From the NCBI RefSeq assembly GCF_014647515.1, contig NZ_BMPI01000003.1, positions 62,001 to 126,000 of the forward strand: DNA of 64,000 bases. Reading direction: 5' to 3'. This document shows positions 1 to 8,494 of the stretch, one piece after another. The notes beneath the pieces were generated by a model, which worked only from the letters and a program-made list of their open reading frames with translations, had not been told where the DNA came from and ran no database searches. The stretch is from Dactylosporangium sucinum (GTDB lineage: Bacteria > Actinomycetota > Actinomycetes > Mycobacteriales > Micromonosporaceae). The position numbers and the translations under genes are program-made. Every line of letters starts with the position of its first letter. Positions within the stretch are counted from its first letter, which is position 1.

Positions 1-480
1 CCCGGCCAGCGTGCCGGTCGCCTCGTCGTGCCGGGCCGCGTAGAGCCCGCCGGTGCACAGCCGGGCCCGGTGGCCCTCGACCTGGGCGACGGCGAGGTCG
101 GGACGGCCGGCGAAGGCGAGCATCGGCACCACCATGTACACCGTGTCGGCCCACACCTCCGGCCCGCTGAGCAGGTGGAACAGCGTGCCGTCGGCGGCCC
201 GCGGCGCCGCCGTGACGATCCAGTCGAGCTGGGCGGAGGCGGCGTCGGTCAGGTCCGCCAGTACCGCCGCCTCGTACAGCGCACCCGAGTTGACCGACCC
301 GGCGTCGCCGCCGATGGTGCCCAGCCGGCCGTCGGCGCTGCGGTGCACGGCCGCGTCGCGGGCCAGCCGCGCGGCGAGGTCGCCGAGCCCGAGGTCCAGC
401 AGGGCGTGGGTGGCCACGCCCTGCTCCCAGTTCTGCCGCTGCATGGCCAGCAGCGTCAGCAGTACCGGATGATCACGCAT
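1..480 (-). CDS. Glycoside hydrolase, GH105/GH88-like (partial, C-terminus off the window)
   Basis: The minus strand from ATG at 480 is open to the window edge, giving 160 codons of an N-terminal part. The product contains the motif QNWEQGVA near its start and then alternating helical segments including [16 protein letters not shown]. These are typical of (alpha/alpha)6-barrel unsaturated glucuronyl/rhamnogalacturonyl hydrolases (GH88/GH105), which remove unsaturated uronic acids left by polysaccharide lyases. No signal peptide is seen, so it is probably cytoplasmic. The start overlaps the stop of the Ddn-like gene by 8 bases, so the two are probably co-transcribed. The catalytic Asp region cannot all be checked because the rest of the gene lies outside the window. 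Confidence 0.7.
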   Translation of the reverse strand, partial: MRDHPVLLTLLAMQRQNWEQGVATHALLDLGLGDLAARLARDAAVHRSADGRLGTIGGDAGSVNSGALYEAAVLADLTDAASAQLDWIVTAAPRAADGTLFHLLSGPEVWADTVYMVVPMLAFAGRPDLAVAQVEGHRARLCTGGLYAARHDEATGTLAG

Positions 481-916
481 CCGCGACCGGCGTGAGCACG
501 AAGACGGGGATCGTGCGGTCGGTCTTCTTCGTGTAGTCGTCGTAGTCGGGCCAGGTCGCCGTCGCCCGCTTCCACCAGGTCTCGCGCTCCTCGCCGGTCA
601 CCTCGCGGGCGGTGTAGTCCTTGCGGACCGGGCCGTCCTGCAGCTCGACCAGCGGGTGCTGGACGAGGTTGTGGTACCAGACCGGGTGCTGCGGCGCGCC
701 GCCCTGCGAGGCGACCACCGCGTACTCCCCGTCGTGCTCGACCCGCATCAGCGGGGTCTTGCGGATCTTCCCGGACTTCGCCCCCAGCGAGGTCAGCAGG
801 ATGATCGGCCGCCCGCGCAGCGTGTTGCCCTCCGCGCCGTTCGTGCGCTCGAACAGCTCGGCCTGCTCGCGCGCCCAGTCGGTCGGGCTCGGCTCGTACT
901 CACCGGTCAACGGCAT
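473..916 (-). CDS. Deazaflavin (F420)-dependent nitroreductase/quinone reductase, Ddn family
   Basis: This 147-residue protein matches the small split-beta-barrel Ddn family that uses reduced F420 to reduce quinones or nitro compounds. The family motif is visible as [20 protein letters not shown] (residues about 35-54), followed by SQGG and [11 protein letters not shown], which in Ddn-type proteins contribute to F420 phosphate binding and the active site. It carries no signal peptide. It lies 9 bases downstream of the AI-2E-type permease gene and overlaps the GH105-like gene. The physiological substrate cannot be told from sequence. F420-dependent enzymes are common in actinomycetes, which fits the inferred host. 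Confidence 0.85.
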   Translation of the reverse strand: MPLTGEYEPSPTDWAREQAELFERTNGAEGNTLRGRPIILLTSLGAKSGKIRKTPLMRVEHDGEYAVVASQGGAPQHPVWYHNLVQHPLVELQDGPVRKDYTAREVTGEERETWWKRATATWPDYDDYTKKTDRTIPVFVLTPVADA

Positions 917-925
917 GCTCGCTCC

Positions 926-2221
926 TTACGGCTGCTCATGGTCGGCTTCGACGGTACCTTTCTCATCCTCGGCGGGCGGCTCCGTGCGGGGCGCCTCGTC
1001 GGCCGGCTCCGTGCCGGGCGCCTCGCCCTCCGGCGTGGGCTCGCCGTCCGGGTGATGGGCGAGGTACCGCACCGCGGTGTTGCCGATCGCGAGCAGCGGC
1101 ACGGCGACCAGGCCACCGACGATCCCGGCGACGACGACACCGGTGGTGATGGCGAGGATGATCGCCAGCGGGTGCAGGGCGACCGCCCGGCCCATGATGA
1201 GCGGTTGGAGGACGTGGCCCTCCAGTTGCTGGACGGCGATGACCACGCCGAGCACGAGCAGGGCGCTCACCGGCCCGTGGGTGACGAGCGCGACGAGGAC
1301 GGCCACGGTGCCGGACAGCGTGGCGCCGACGACCGGGATGAACGCGCCGAGGAAGACCAGCGCGGCCAGCGGCAGGGCGAGCGGGATCCGCAGCACGACC
1401 AGGCCGATGCCGATGCCGACCGCGTCGACGAACGCGACCAGGACCGTGGCCCGCACGTACGAGGTGAGGGTGAACCAGGAGTAGTGCCCGGCCCGGGCGA
1501 CCGGCAGCTGGGCCTGCCCGGGCAGCAGGCGGCACAGGAAGTGCCAGATCTGCGCGCCGTCGCGCAGGAAGAAGAACAGCGTGAACAGCACCAGGAAGAA
1601 CCCGGTGAGCACCTCGCCGAGGGTCGTGGCGGTGCTCAGGGCGCCGGACGTGAGCGCGCCGCGGTTCGCCGTCACCTGCCGTTGCAACTGGTCGACCGCT
1701 TCGTTGAGCTGCCGTTCGGAGATGTGCAGCGGGCCGTAGGAGAGCCAGTGGCGGATCTCGTTCAGGCCGCCCCGCACCTGCCGAGCCAGGTCGTTGAACT
1801 GGGCGATGAAGGTGTAGACGATCACGCCGAGGCCGCCGAAGACCACGATGAGGCCGCCGACGAGCACGATCGCGGCGGCGAGCGAGCGGTGCATGCCGTG
1901 CCGTCGCAGCCACCCGGCCGCGGGTTCGAGCAGCGCGGCGAGCAGCAGCGCGACGGCGACCGGGATCACCACCAGCCGCAGCGCCGAGATCAGCTGGAGC
2001 AGCAGGTACGCGGCCAGGACGAACAGGATGATCCGCCAGGCCCAGGCCCCCGCGACCTTGATGCCGCGGGGGATGCCGTTCTCCACTGTGGACGCCGGGT
2101 GGACGAGCAGCACGTCCCCCTCGCCCGCGCCGGGGACGAAGGGTGGGACCGGGGCGCCCTTGCGGGCGGTGGTCAGCCGCGCCCGGGCCCGCTCACCGAC
2201 CTGGGTGATCCATGTCGCCAT
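926..2221 (-). CDS. AI-2E family (PerM/YdiK-type) transporter
   Basis: The 431-residue product has about eight hydrophobic segments. A pair lies at roughly 45-110, followed by a long amphipathic extramembrane stretch (about 120-190) and a C-terminal block of membrane helices, which is the AI-2E exporter/PerM architecture. Conserved features include the FFLRDG segment and the region VDAVGIGIGLVVLRIP. The C-terminal 40 residues are acidic and proline-rich, which is a common variable tail. Family members export small signals or act as antiporters; the substrate here is unknown. It is in line with the proline-rich membrane protein gene upstream (39-base gap) and the Ddn gene downstream. Confidence 0.85.
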   Translation of the reverse strand: MATWITQVGERARARLTTARKGAPVPPFVPGAGEGDVLLVHPASTVENGIPRGIKVAGAWAWRIILFVLAAYLLLQLISALRLVVIPVAVALLLAALLEPAAGWLRRHGMHRSLAAAIVLVGGLIVVFGGLGVIVYTFIAQFNDLARQVRGGLNEIRHWLSYGPLHISERQLNEAVDQLQRQVTANRGALTSGALSTATTLGEVLTGFFLVLFTLFFFLRDGAQIWHFLCRLLPGQAQLPVARAGHYSWFTLTSYVRATVLVAFVDAVGIGIGLVVLRIPLALPLAALVFLGAFIPVVGATLSGTVAVLVALVTHGPVSALLVLGVVIAVQQLEGHVLQPLIMGRAVALHPLAIILAITTGVVVAGIVGGLVAVPLLAIGNTAVRYLAHHPDGEPTPEGEAPGTEPADEAPRTEPPAEDEKGTVEADHEQP

Positions 2222-2260
2222 GCCCTGGCCAGTACCCCCGGGCGGGCTGCTTCACGCTGG

Positions 2261-3139
2261 TTACTTCACCCGGTCGAACCGGCTGAACGCGTCGGGGTCG
2301 GAGTTGCTGGTCGTCCGCCAGATGTCGCCGGTGCAGGTGTACTTCGTGGGGTCGAGGTTGGGCTCGAGGTCGATGCGGCCCTTGTCGGCGCCGTTGACCG
2401 AGATGAGCACCGACGCGGTGCTCTCCTTGCCGGCGTAGCTGATCTGGTTGCCGTCGGTCTTGAGGGTCCACTCGGTCGAGCCGGAGAACGTCGCCGTGAC
2501 CGTGCGGCCGTCCGGCGTCTTTCCACTGTAGACCGTCTTGGCGTCGTCCTCGATCGCGCTGCCGTCGGCGTTGATCGTCCACTGCTTGCCGCCGCCGGTC
2601 ATCTTGATCGTGCCGAGGCTCTCGCGCGTGCCGACGTCGGTGTCGCCGAGCACGACCTGGCGCTGGTAGCCGGTCTGCTTCCACTTGCCGATCAGACAGG
2701 CGTCGACCGGGCCCTTCGGTGACGACGAGGCGGTGCCGGCCGCGACCGGGGTCTTGTCGTCGCCGCCGCGGGTGGTGGCGACGACGACCACGGCGACCGC
2801 CATGATCACGAGCAGCACGGCGCTGATGACGAGCGCGGCGAACCACCGGTTGCGCCTCGGCGGCGCCACCGGCACGGGCGCCTGGTACTGGGCCGGCGGC
2901 TGGTAGGGGCCGGGGTGCTGGTACTGCTGCTGGGGCGGCGCGCTGTACGGCTGGCTCGCGTAGGGCACCGTGGAGTACGGCTGTGCGGGGTACTGCTGCT
3001 GCTGGGGCGGATACTGCTGCTGGGGCGGGTACTGCTGCTGCGGCGGATACTGCTGGGGCGGGTAGGGCGGCTGACCCGGTGGCGGACCGTAAGCGCCGGT
3101 CTGGTCCTGCGGTTGCTGCCAGTGGTGCTGCGGGTCCAC
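2261..3139 (-). CDS. Proline/glutamine-rich single-pass membrane protein
   Basis: The product of about 292 residues has a low-complexity cytoplasmic N-terminus made of PPQQQY-type repeats (about 12-90). One transmembrane helix follows (about 99-122), then a roughly 165-residue extracellular domain with a single Cys pair, SACL-like and TCTG. I chose GTG at 3139 over the ATG at 3163 because GGGGAGG sits 7 bases upstream of it, while the ATG lies inside the upstream region. The outer domain, with repeated beta-strand-like TVTATFSGS/ISYAGKES stretches, resembles a small lipocalin-like or stress-type sensor domain, but I do not recognise the family. The gene probably heads the transcript that runs to the permease and reductase. 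Confidence 0.75.
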   Translation of the reverse strand: MDPQHHWQQPQDQTGAYGPPPGQPPYPPQQYPPQQQYPPQQQYPPQQQQYPAQPYSTVPYASQPYSAPPQQQYQHPGPYQPPAQYQAPVPVAPPRRNRWFAALVISAVLLVIMAVAVVVVATTRGGDDKTPVAAGTASSSPKGPVDACLIGKWKQTGYQRQVVLGDTDVGTRESLGTIKMTGGGKQWTINADGSAIEDDAKTVYSGKTPDGRTVTATFSGSTEWTLKTDGNQISYAGKESTASVLISVNGADKGRIDLEPNLDPTKYTCTGDIWRTTSNSDPDAFSRFDRVK

Positions 3140-3354
3140 GACGGATCCTCCCCGAAAGTTCACGCTTGGTTCTTCAGGCGACCGTTGCGGACGGCCGCCG
3201 CGCTCCGGTCACCCGGCGCAGTTCGCCGTCGAGAATTACATACGTGGGCGTCTTTGCGCAGGTCGGTTGATCCGACAAAAGCCGCGAAACGTCAGGCCGA
3301 TGACCTGCAGAATCCCACTTGGCGCCGATCGACCGACCCACAGGCCGGTGATTT

Positions 3355-3380
3355 GTGTGACCATCGAGCGGAACGGGTAC
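3355..3380 (+). promoter_or_regulatory. Possible SigB/SigF-type promoter of the DUF3040 gene
   Basis: GTGT at 3355-3358 and GGGTAC at 3375-3380 are separated by 16 bases. This fits the general-stress sigma factor consensus of actinomycetes (GNNT, 14-16 bases, GGGTAY). Transcription would start near 3387, about 35 bases before the ATG at 3422. The match is by eye only. The rest of 3140-3354 holds the divergent promoter region and no gene that I can see. Confidence 0.35.
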
Positions 3381-3421
3381 CCATCGCGCACGGGCAGGCC
3401 CGTCGGAGGAGGTTGGGCATC

Positions 3422-3709
3422 ATGCTCAGCGAGAGCGAGCAGAAGCGGCTCGCGGACATCGAAGCCGCGTTGCGTGACGACACGCGGTTCGTCAACGGAT
3501 TCAACCGGGCCATGACCCGCCGCGTCACACCCCGTCGCGTGACCGCGGTCGTCATCGCCATCGCCGCCGTCGTCGGCGTCGTCATCGGGCTGGCCGCCAA
3601 ATCCGTCCCCGGGGCGGTCCTGGCGATCTGCGCCCTCGGCGTGGCCGGCGGAGTGTGGACCTACCGGCCGTCCAACCCCGACCGGCCGGGCGACCCCATA
3701 AACCCCTGA
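3422..3709 (+). CDS. DUF3040 family small membrane protein
   Basis: A 95-residue protein beginning MLSESEQKRLADIEAALRDD, the usual amino-terminal signature of DUF3040 proteins. Two hydrophobic helices follow at about 40-58 and 62-80, with a charged tail after them. GGAGGAGG lies 9 bases before ATG 3422 and fixes the start. DUF3040 proteins are small actinobacterial membrane proteins of unknown role. The gene stands alone between a possible SigB-type promoter and a good terminator. Confidence 0.85.
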   Translation: MLSESEQKRLADIEAALRDDTRFVNGFNRAMTRRVTPRRVTAVVIAIAAVVGVVIGLAAKSVPGAVLAICALGVAGGVWTYRPSNPDRPGDPINP

Positions 3710-3722
3710 AATAGTCTCCGCC

Positions 3723-3756
3723 AAACCCCCGGTGGTCGCTGGATCGCCGGGGGTTT
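3723..3756 (+). terminator. Rho-independent-like terminator hairpin
   Basis: AAACCCCCGG at 3723-3732 pairs perfectly with CCGGGGGTTT at 3747-3756 around a 14-base loop. It lies 13 bases after the stop of the DUF3040 gene. As in many actinomycete terminators the U-tract is short (TTT inside the stem). Confidence 0.75.
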
Positions 3757-3817
3757 CCATACCCCCGGGGAGGGGTCCGATCTTGCGCGCGGCCGGGCCG
3801 AGCGCGAGAGTTGTCCT

Positions 3818-4552
3818 GTGTTGCGCCCGATCGCCCGGCTCAAGGTGGCGCTGAACGGCGGCCGCCGGCCCGGCGAGCACCCCGCGCTGCCCTGCGCCCC
3901 GGCCGAGCTGGCCGTCGCCGCGCAGGCCGCCGTGGCCGCCGGCGCCGAGGCCGTCCACCTGCACCCGCGCCGGGCCGGCGGGACCGAGTCGCTCGACGCC
4001 GCCGACGTGGGCGCGGCCGTCGCGGCGGTGCGCGCGGTCTGCCCGGCGACGCCGATCGGGGTCACGACCGGCCTCTGGGTGACCGGCGGCGACGTGGCCA
4101 CCCGCTCGCTCGCGGTCGGGGGATGGGCCGAGCTTTCGCGGTACGACCGGCCCGACTTCGCCTCGGTGAACGTCTCCGAACCGGGGTTCACCGAGCTGGT
4201 CCTCATGCTGACCGAGCTCGGGGTCGCGGTCGAGGCGGGCGTCTGGACGGTCGCCGACGCGGCCGCGCTGTCGATCGGGGCCACCCTGCCGCGGGTGCTG
4301 GTCGAGATCATGTCCCCGGAGACGGATCCGGCGGCGGTACTGGCCGCGCTGGAGACGGCCGGCGTGCGCGGCGAGCGGCTGCTGCACGGCGAGGGGGCGT
4401 CGTGCTGGCCGATGGTCGCCCTCGCGGGCCGGCTCGGCCTGCCGACGCGGATCGGCCTGGAGGACACCCTGACCGGCCCCTCCGGCGAGCCCGTCGCCGA
4501 CAACGCCGAGCTGGTCCGGCTGGCCCTGTCGGTCTGGTCCTCAGCCGCGTAG
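3818..4552 (+). CDS. BKACE family 3-keto-5-aminohexanoate cleavage-type enzyme (DUF849)
   Basis: The 244-residue protein has the TIM-barrel features of the beta-keto acid cleavage enzyme family: KVALNGGRRPGEHPALP at the first strand, VHLHPR with the zinc-binding HxH (His47 and His49), and GLEDTL with the third zinc ligand Glu215. These enzymes condense a beta-keto acid with acetyl-CoA and cleave it to acetoacetate plus a CoA ester. At 244 residues it is about 30 shorter than the founding enzyme Kce. The start is GTG 3818. It converges on the sirtuin gene with a 12-base overlap of the two 3' ends. No lysine fermentation genes are nearby, so the substrate is unknown. Confidence 0.85.
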   Translation: MLRPIARLKVALNGGRRPGEHPALPCAPAELAVAAQAAVAAGAEAVHLHPRRAGGTESLDAADVGAAVAAVRAVCPATPIGVTTGLWVTGGDVATRSLAVGGWAELSRYDRPDFASVNVSEPGFTELVLMLTELGVAVEAGVWTVADAAALSIGATLPRVLVEIMSPETDPAAVLAALETAGVRGERLLHGEGASCWPMVALAGRLGLPTRIGLEDTLTGPSGEPVADNAELVRLALSVWSSAA

Positions 4553-5365
4553 CGACCAGGCCACGGCGCTGAGCACCGTGCCGAGCGGCGCGTCGAGCAG
4601 CAGCGTGGCCAGCCCGTCGCTCTTGGTCGCCCCCTGGTTGACGATCGCGATCGGCAGTCCGAGCTTGGCCGCCCGCACGACGAACCGCCGCCCGGACATG
4701 ACGGTGAGCGACGAGCCGAGCACCACGAGCGCTGAGGCCTTCTCGACCAGCTGGAAACACGCCTGCACCCGGGGCGCCGGCACGCTCTCGCCGAAGAAGA
4801 CCACGTCGGGCTTGAGCATCCCGCCGCACCGCACGCAGTCGACGATCGCGAACCCGGCGGCCTGCTCGTCGGTGAGGTCGACGTCGCCGTCGGGCTTGAT
4901 CGCGTCGCTGGTGTGGTCGAACGCGGGATTGGCGCCGGCGAGCCGCTCGTGCAGGTCGGCCCGCCCGGAAAGGTCGCCGCAGTCGAGGCAGACGACCCGG
5001 TCGAGCCCGCCGTGCAGTTCGACGACGGGGTCGGCCCCGCCGGCCTGGTGCAGCCCGTCGACGTTCTGGGTGATGATCCCGCCGACGTAGCCCTGCCGCT
5101 GTAGCCGCCCGACGGCCTGGTGCCCCGCATTGGGCGCGGCCCGGGCGATGTTGTGCCACCCGAGGTGGCTGCGCGCCCAGTAGCGCCGCCGGGCGACCCC
5201 GTCCCGCGTGAACGTCTGGTACGTCATCGGCGTCGCCGGCCGCCGCATCCCGGTCGGTCCCCGGTAGTCCGGAATGCCCGACTCGGTGGACAGCCCGGCT
5301 CCGCTGAGGATCACGACGTCGCCCCGGGCGAACAGCTGGCTGAGCGCCCGCACCCCACCTTCCAC
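4541..5365 (-). CDS. Sir2 family NAD-dependent protein deacylase (sirtuin)
   Basis: A complete 274-residue sirtuin. It shows the NAD-binding segment GAGLSTESGIPDYRG (about 22-36), TQNVDGLH (99-106), the catalytic His in ELHGG (His118), and a structural zinc site made of Cys126/Cys129 and Cys177/Cys180. GSSLTVMSG follows near the NAD ribose site. Such enzymes remove acetyl or acyl groups from lysines using NAD and often regulate acyl-CoA synthetases. The gene is single, converges with the BKACE gene by 12 bases, and is divergent from secA2, 243 bases away. Confidence 0.93.
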   Translation of the reverse strand: MEGGVRALSQLFARGDVVILSGAGLSTESGIPDYRGPTGMRRPATPMTYQTFTRDGVARRRYWARSHLGWHNIARAAPNAGHQAVGRLQRQGYVGGIITQNVDGLHQAGGADPVVELHGGLDRVVCLDCGDLSGRADLHERLAGANPAFDHTSDAIKPDGDVDLTDEQAAGFAIVDCVRCGGMLKPDVVFFGESVPAPRVQACFQLVEKASALVVLGSSLTVMSGRRFVVRAAKLGLPIAIVNQGATKSDGLATLLLDAPLGTVLSAVAWSLRG

Positions 5366-5422
5366 GCGCTCAATGGTGCCCCACCCGCCGCCCCACCCGC
5401 CCGGGGCCGGCCTGGGCGGCTT

Positions 5423-5484
5423 CCCATGATCATTGGAAGTTTTTCCGGCTGCCGTGACAGCCGGCAGTCTCCACCGATCATGGG
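5423..5484. repeat. Nested palindromic intergenic element
   Basis: Outer arms CCCATGATC (5423-5431) and GATCATGGG (5476-5484) are perfect inverted copies. Inside them CCGGCTG (5445-5451) pairs with CAGCCGG (5458-5464) around a 6-base loop. It lies between two divergent genes, so it is not a simple terminator. It looks like a small mobile palindromic element or a protein-binding site. Confidence 0.55.
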
Positions 5485-5608
5485 TGGGGCCGGCGGCGGG
5501 CCCGTCGTCGGGGCGGATTTAGCCGATATGTCGGAAATGTCCGAACAGACCAGCGGGTGAGCGGCCGCGCGTGACGGGGCGCACACGTTCCACGGCCGGG
5601 GACGTATC

Positions 5609-7945
5609 GTGTTCGCCATGGGTTTGGTGAGCAAATTCAACGCTTGGCGCCGCAAGCTGCAGGAGCAGCCGGGCACCACCATCGACCTGGAGCCGATGCG
5701 CGCCCTGCTGCCCGAGATCGAGCTGCGCGAGGCGGAGTTGTCGGAGCTCACCGACGACGAGCTGCGCGCGGCCGCCACGGCCCTGCACCAGCGCGACGAC
5801 CCGCAGGACTTCGTCGAGGCGTGCGCGCTCGGCCGGGAGGCGGCGAAGCGGGCCCTCGACGAGCGGCCGTACGATGTGCAGCTCCTCGGCGCCCAGGTCC
5901 TGCTGGCCGGGCACGTCGTCGAGATGGCCACCGGTGAGGGCAAGACGCTGACCGCGGCCATCGCGGCGGCCGGGTATGCGGCGCAGGGCCCCGTCCACGT
6001 CATCACCGTCAACGACTACCTCGCCCGCCGCGACGCCGAGTGGATGCGTCCCGTCTACGAGCTGCTCGACCTCACCGTCGGCTGGGTCAACGAGTCCTCG
6101 ACCCCCGAGGAGCGCCGCGAGGCCTACGCGAAGGACATCACCTACGTGTCGGTGTCCGAGGCCGGCTTCGACCTGCTCCGCGACTCGATCGTCACCGACG
6201 TCGCCGACCGCGTGCACCGCGAGCTGGGCACCGTCATCATCGACGAGGCCGACTCGATCCTCATCGACGAGGCCCGGGTGCCGCTGGTGCTCGCCGGCTC
6301 GACGATCGACGACAAGGACCAGCCGATCGCCATCGCCGAGGTCGTCGGCGGCCTGCACCGCGACCACGACTACGAGGTCGTCGACGAGGGGCGCACCGCG
6401 CACCTGACCACCGACGGCCTGGCCAAGGTCGAGACCGCGCTGGGTGTGGACCTCTACGGGTCGGAGAACGTCGACACGCTCACCGCCGTCAACCTGGCGC
6501 TGCACGCCGAGGCGCTGCTGGTCCGCGACGTCGACTACATCGTGCGCGAGGAGAAGGTCGAGCTCATCGACGAGTTCCGCGGCCGGGTCGCCCAGCGGCG
6601 CCGCTGGCCGGACGGGCTCCAGGCCGCGGTCGAGGCGAAGGAGAAGATCCGCAGCAGCGGCGGCGGCACGGTCCTGCAGACCATCACGGTGCAGGCGTTC
6701 CTCACGCAGTACAAGAAGATCTGCGGCATGACGGGCACCGCCCTCCCCGTCGGCGACCAGCTGCGGGAGTTCTACAAGCTCGAGGTCGCGGTCATCCCGC
6801 CGCACCTGCCCAACATCCGCAAGGACTGGCCGGACCGGGTCTACGCCTCGGCCGAGGAGCGCGACATCGCCTGCGTCGCCGAGATCGTCGCGATGCACGC
6901 CACCGGCCGCCCGGTGCTCGTCGGCACGCTGAGCGTCGCCGAGTCGGAGCAGCTCGCCGCCACCCTCGCGGAGGAGGGCGTCGAGTGCGTCGTGCTCAAC
7001 GCGAAGAACGACGAGAAGGAGGCCGGCATCGTCGCCGAGGCCGGCGCCGTCGGCGCGGTCACTGTGTCGACCCAGATGACCGGCCGCGGTGTCGACATCC
7101 GCCTCGGCGGCAGCGACGAGAAGGACCGGGAGCGGGTCGCCGAGCTGGGCGGCCTGTTCGTCATCGGCACCGCCCGCAACGACTCCCGCCGCATCGACGA
7201 CCAGCTGCGCGGCCGCGCCGGCCGGCAGGGCGACCCGGGCGAGTCGATGTTCTTCGTGAGCCTCGAGGACGAGCTGATCCAGCGGTACGGGCCGGAGCCC
7301 ATGCCCATGGGCCAGGCCGACGCCGACGGTGCGATCGAGGACGAGGACGTGCGCTGGGCGATCGGCTCGGCGCAGCGCGTCGCCGAGACCGTCAACCTGG
7401 AGATCCACCGCAACACCTGGCGGTACAACTACCTGCTCGACCAGCACCGCCAGCTGCACGGCAAGCGCCGCGAGGAGCTGCTCACCACCGACGCGGCCGG
7501 CGAGCTGCTCGCCGAGCGCAGCCCGGAGCAGTACAACGAGCTGGCCGAGGAGTTCGGCGAGGAGGCCGTCCTCAAGGTGGCCCGGATGATCGCGCTCTAC
7601 CACGCGGACAACGCCTGGTCGGAGCACCTGGCCGACATGAGCGAGCTGCGCGAGGGCATCCACCTGCGGGTGCTCGGCTCGCAGGACCCGCTCGACGAGT
7701 TCCACCGCGAGGCGATCCCCGCCTTCCGCGGCCTGCTGGCCGAGATCGACGACCGCACGGTCGCCGAGTTCGAGGGGATCGAGGAGTTCTCGCCCGATCG
7801 GAGCCTCGACGACGCCGGCCTGGTGCGCCCGAGCGCCACCTGGACCTACGTCGTGAGCGACAACCCGTTCGGCTCCGAGATGGAGCGCTTCTTCGCCGGC
7901 ATGGTGAAGCTGTTCCGCAGCGGCAAGGGCGTCAAGAAGAGTTGA
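5609..7945 (+). CDS. secA2: Accessory Sec system translocase ATPase SecA2
   Basis: The 778-residue product has the SecA order: Walker A MATGEGKT (about 106-113), the DEAD box in VIIDEADSILIDEAR (about 209-223), the preprotein cross-linking domain, and the second motor domain with QMTGRGVDIRLGG and DDQLRGRAGRQGDPGES. It is about 150 residues shorter than housekeeping SecA and lacks the C-terminal linker and Cys-rich zinc finger. Both are hallmarks of actinobacterial SecA2, which exports a small set of proteins through the canonical SecYEG. GTG 5609 has GGGGAC about 7 bases upstream; ATG 5618 is the alternative start. No secY2 or accessory Sec glycosylation genes are beside it. Confidence 0.92.
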   Translation: MFAMGLVSKFNAWRRKLQEQPGTTIDLEPMRALLPEIELREAELSELTDDELRAAATALHQRDDPQDFVEACALGREAAKRALDERPYDVQLLGAQVLLAGHVVEMATGEGKTLTAAIAAAGYAAQGPVHVITVNDYLARRDAEWMRPVYELLDLTVGWVNESSTPEERREAYAKDITYVSVSEAGFDLLRDSIVTDVADRVHRELGTVIIDEADSILIDEARVPLVLAGSTIDDKDQPIAIAEVVGGLHRDHDYEVVDEGRTAHLTTDGLAKVETALGVDLYGSENVDTLTAVNLALHAEALLVRDVDYIVREEKVELIDEFRGRVAQRRRWPDGLQAAVEAKEKIRSSGGGTVLQTITVQAFLTQYKKICGMTGTALPVGDQLREFYKLEVAVIPPHLPNIRKDWPDRVYASAEERDIACVAEIVAMHATGRPVLVGTLSVAESEQLAATLAEEGVECVVLNAKNDEKEAGIVAEAGAVGAVTVSTQMTGRGVDIRLGGSDEKDRERVAELGGLFVIGTARNDSRRIDDQLRGRAGRQGDPGESMFFVSLEDELIQRYGPEPMPMGQADADGAIEDEDVRWAIGSAQRVAETVNLEIHRNTWRYNYLLDQHRQLHGKRREELLTTDAAGELLAERSPEQYNELAEEFGEEAVLKVARMIALYHADNAWSEHLADMSELREGIHLRVLGSQDPLDEFHREAIPAFRGLLAEIDDRTVAEFEGIEEFSPDRSLDDAGLVRPSATWTYVVSDNPFGSEMERFFAGMVKLFRSGKGVKKS

Positions 7946-7946
7946 C

Positions 7947-8411
7947 TCACGCCGAGGCCAGGTCGTCCGTCGCGGCTCGGCCGGCCTCGGTGCACCGCTC
8001 CAGGAACTCGCCGATCAGCGCCAGCTGCGCGTCGTCGTAGCCGGCGCAGAGCGCGTCCATCGCGGCGTTCATGCTCGCGAACAGCGCGAACACCTCGTGG
8101 TTGCGGTCGCGCAGCGCGCGGATCACCACCGCGCGCCGGTCGCCCGGGTCGCGGTCCCGCGCGACCCACCCGCCGCGCTCCAGCCGGTCGAGGATCCCGG
8201 TCATCGTCGCCGGGTGCAGCCCCGCCTGCCGGGCCAGGGCGCTCGGGCTCAGCGGCCCGTGCCGGTTGACCAGGTCCAGGCAGTCGAAGTCCGCGTCCTT
8301 GAGTTCCAGCTGCGCTCCCACCTGATGGTTGAGCCGGGACAGCTGGATGCTCAGCGCGCGCAGCGACTCCTTGACGTCGTTCGTCGCGCGCCGCCGGTCA
8401 CGTCCCGTCAT
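7947..8411 (-). CDS. MarR family transcriptional regulator
   Basis: A 154-residue winged-helix protein. The recognition helix region is LSPSALARQAGLHPATMTGILDRLERGGWV (in two parts, about 52-82), and the wing is RDRDPGDRRAVVIRA. Flanking long helices provide the dimer interface. It is divergent from the DoxX-like gene with 83 bases between the starts, so that operon is its likely target. No ligand can be inferred. The 3' end abuts the secA2 stop. Confidence 0.9.
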   Translation of the reverse strand: MTGRDRRRATNDVKESLRALSIQLSRLNHQVGAQLELKDADFDCLDLVNRHGPLSPSALARQAGLHPATMTGILDRLERGGWVARDRDPGDRRAVVIRALRDRNHEVFALFASMNAAMDALCAGYDDAQLALIGEFLERCTEAGRAATDDLASA

Positions 8412-8494
8412 CTTGCGCCTCTCCGTATCTCATATAATATGAAACTCATACGATATCGGTTCTCGAAGATACGATACCGAGGAGAGGCCACCCC
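8412..8494. promoter_or_regulatory. Divergent promoter/operator region for MarR and DoxX genes
   Basis: An AT-rich island in a GC-rich surround. CATATAATATG (8431-8441) is a perfect 11-bp palindrome that also contains a consensus -10 hexamer TATAAT (8433-8438) on the plus strand. CGATATCG (8451-8458) is a second palindrome, and the related GATACGATACCG follows at 8469-8480. These are the likely operators through which the MarR protein would control itself and the DoxX operon. Confidence 0.5.

Noticed and set aside
656-2722. Long plus-strand open frame of 688 codons
   Set aside because: Antisense to the AI-2E-type and proline-rich genes; Arg/Asp/Gln-rich composition typical of high-GC shadow frames, with no domain.
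5519-7705. Minus-strand open frame of 728 codons
   Set aside because: Lies opposite secA2, which has unmistakable motifs; the antisense product is low-complexity Leu/Val/Arg.
5609-7945. Naming the gene housekeeping secA
   Set aside because: Length 778 and lack of the C-terminal zinc-binding linker fit SecA2.
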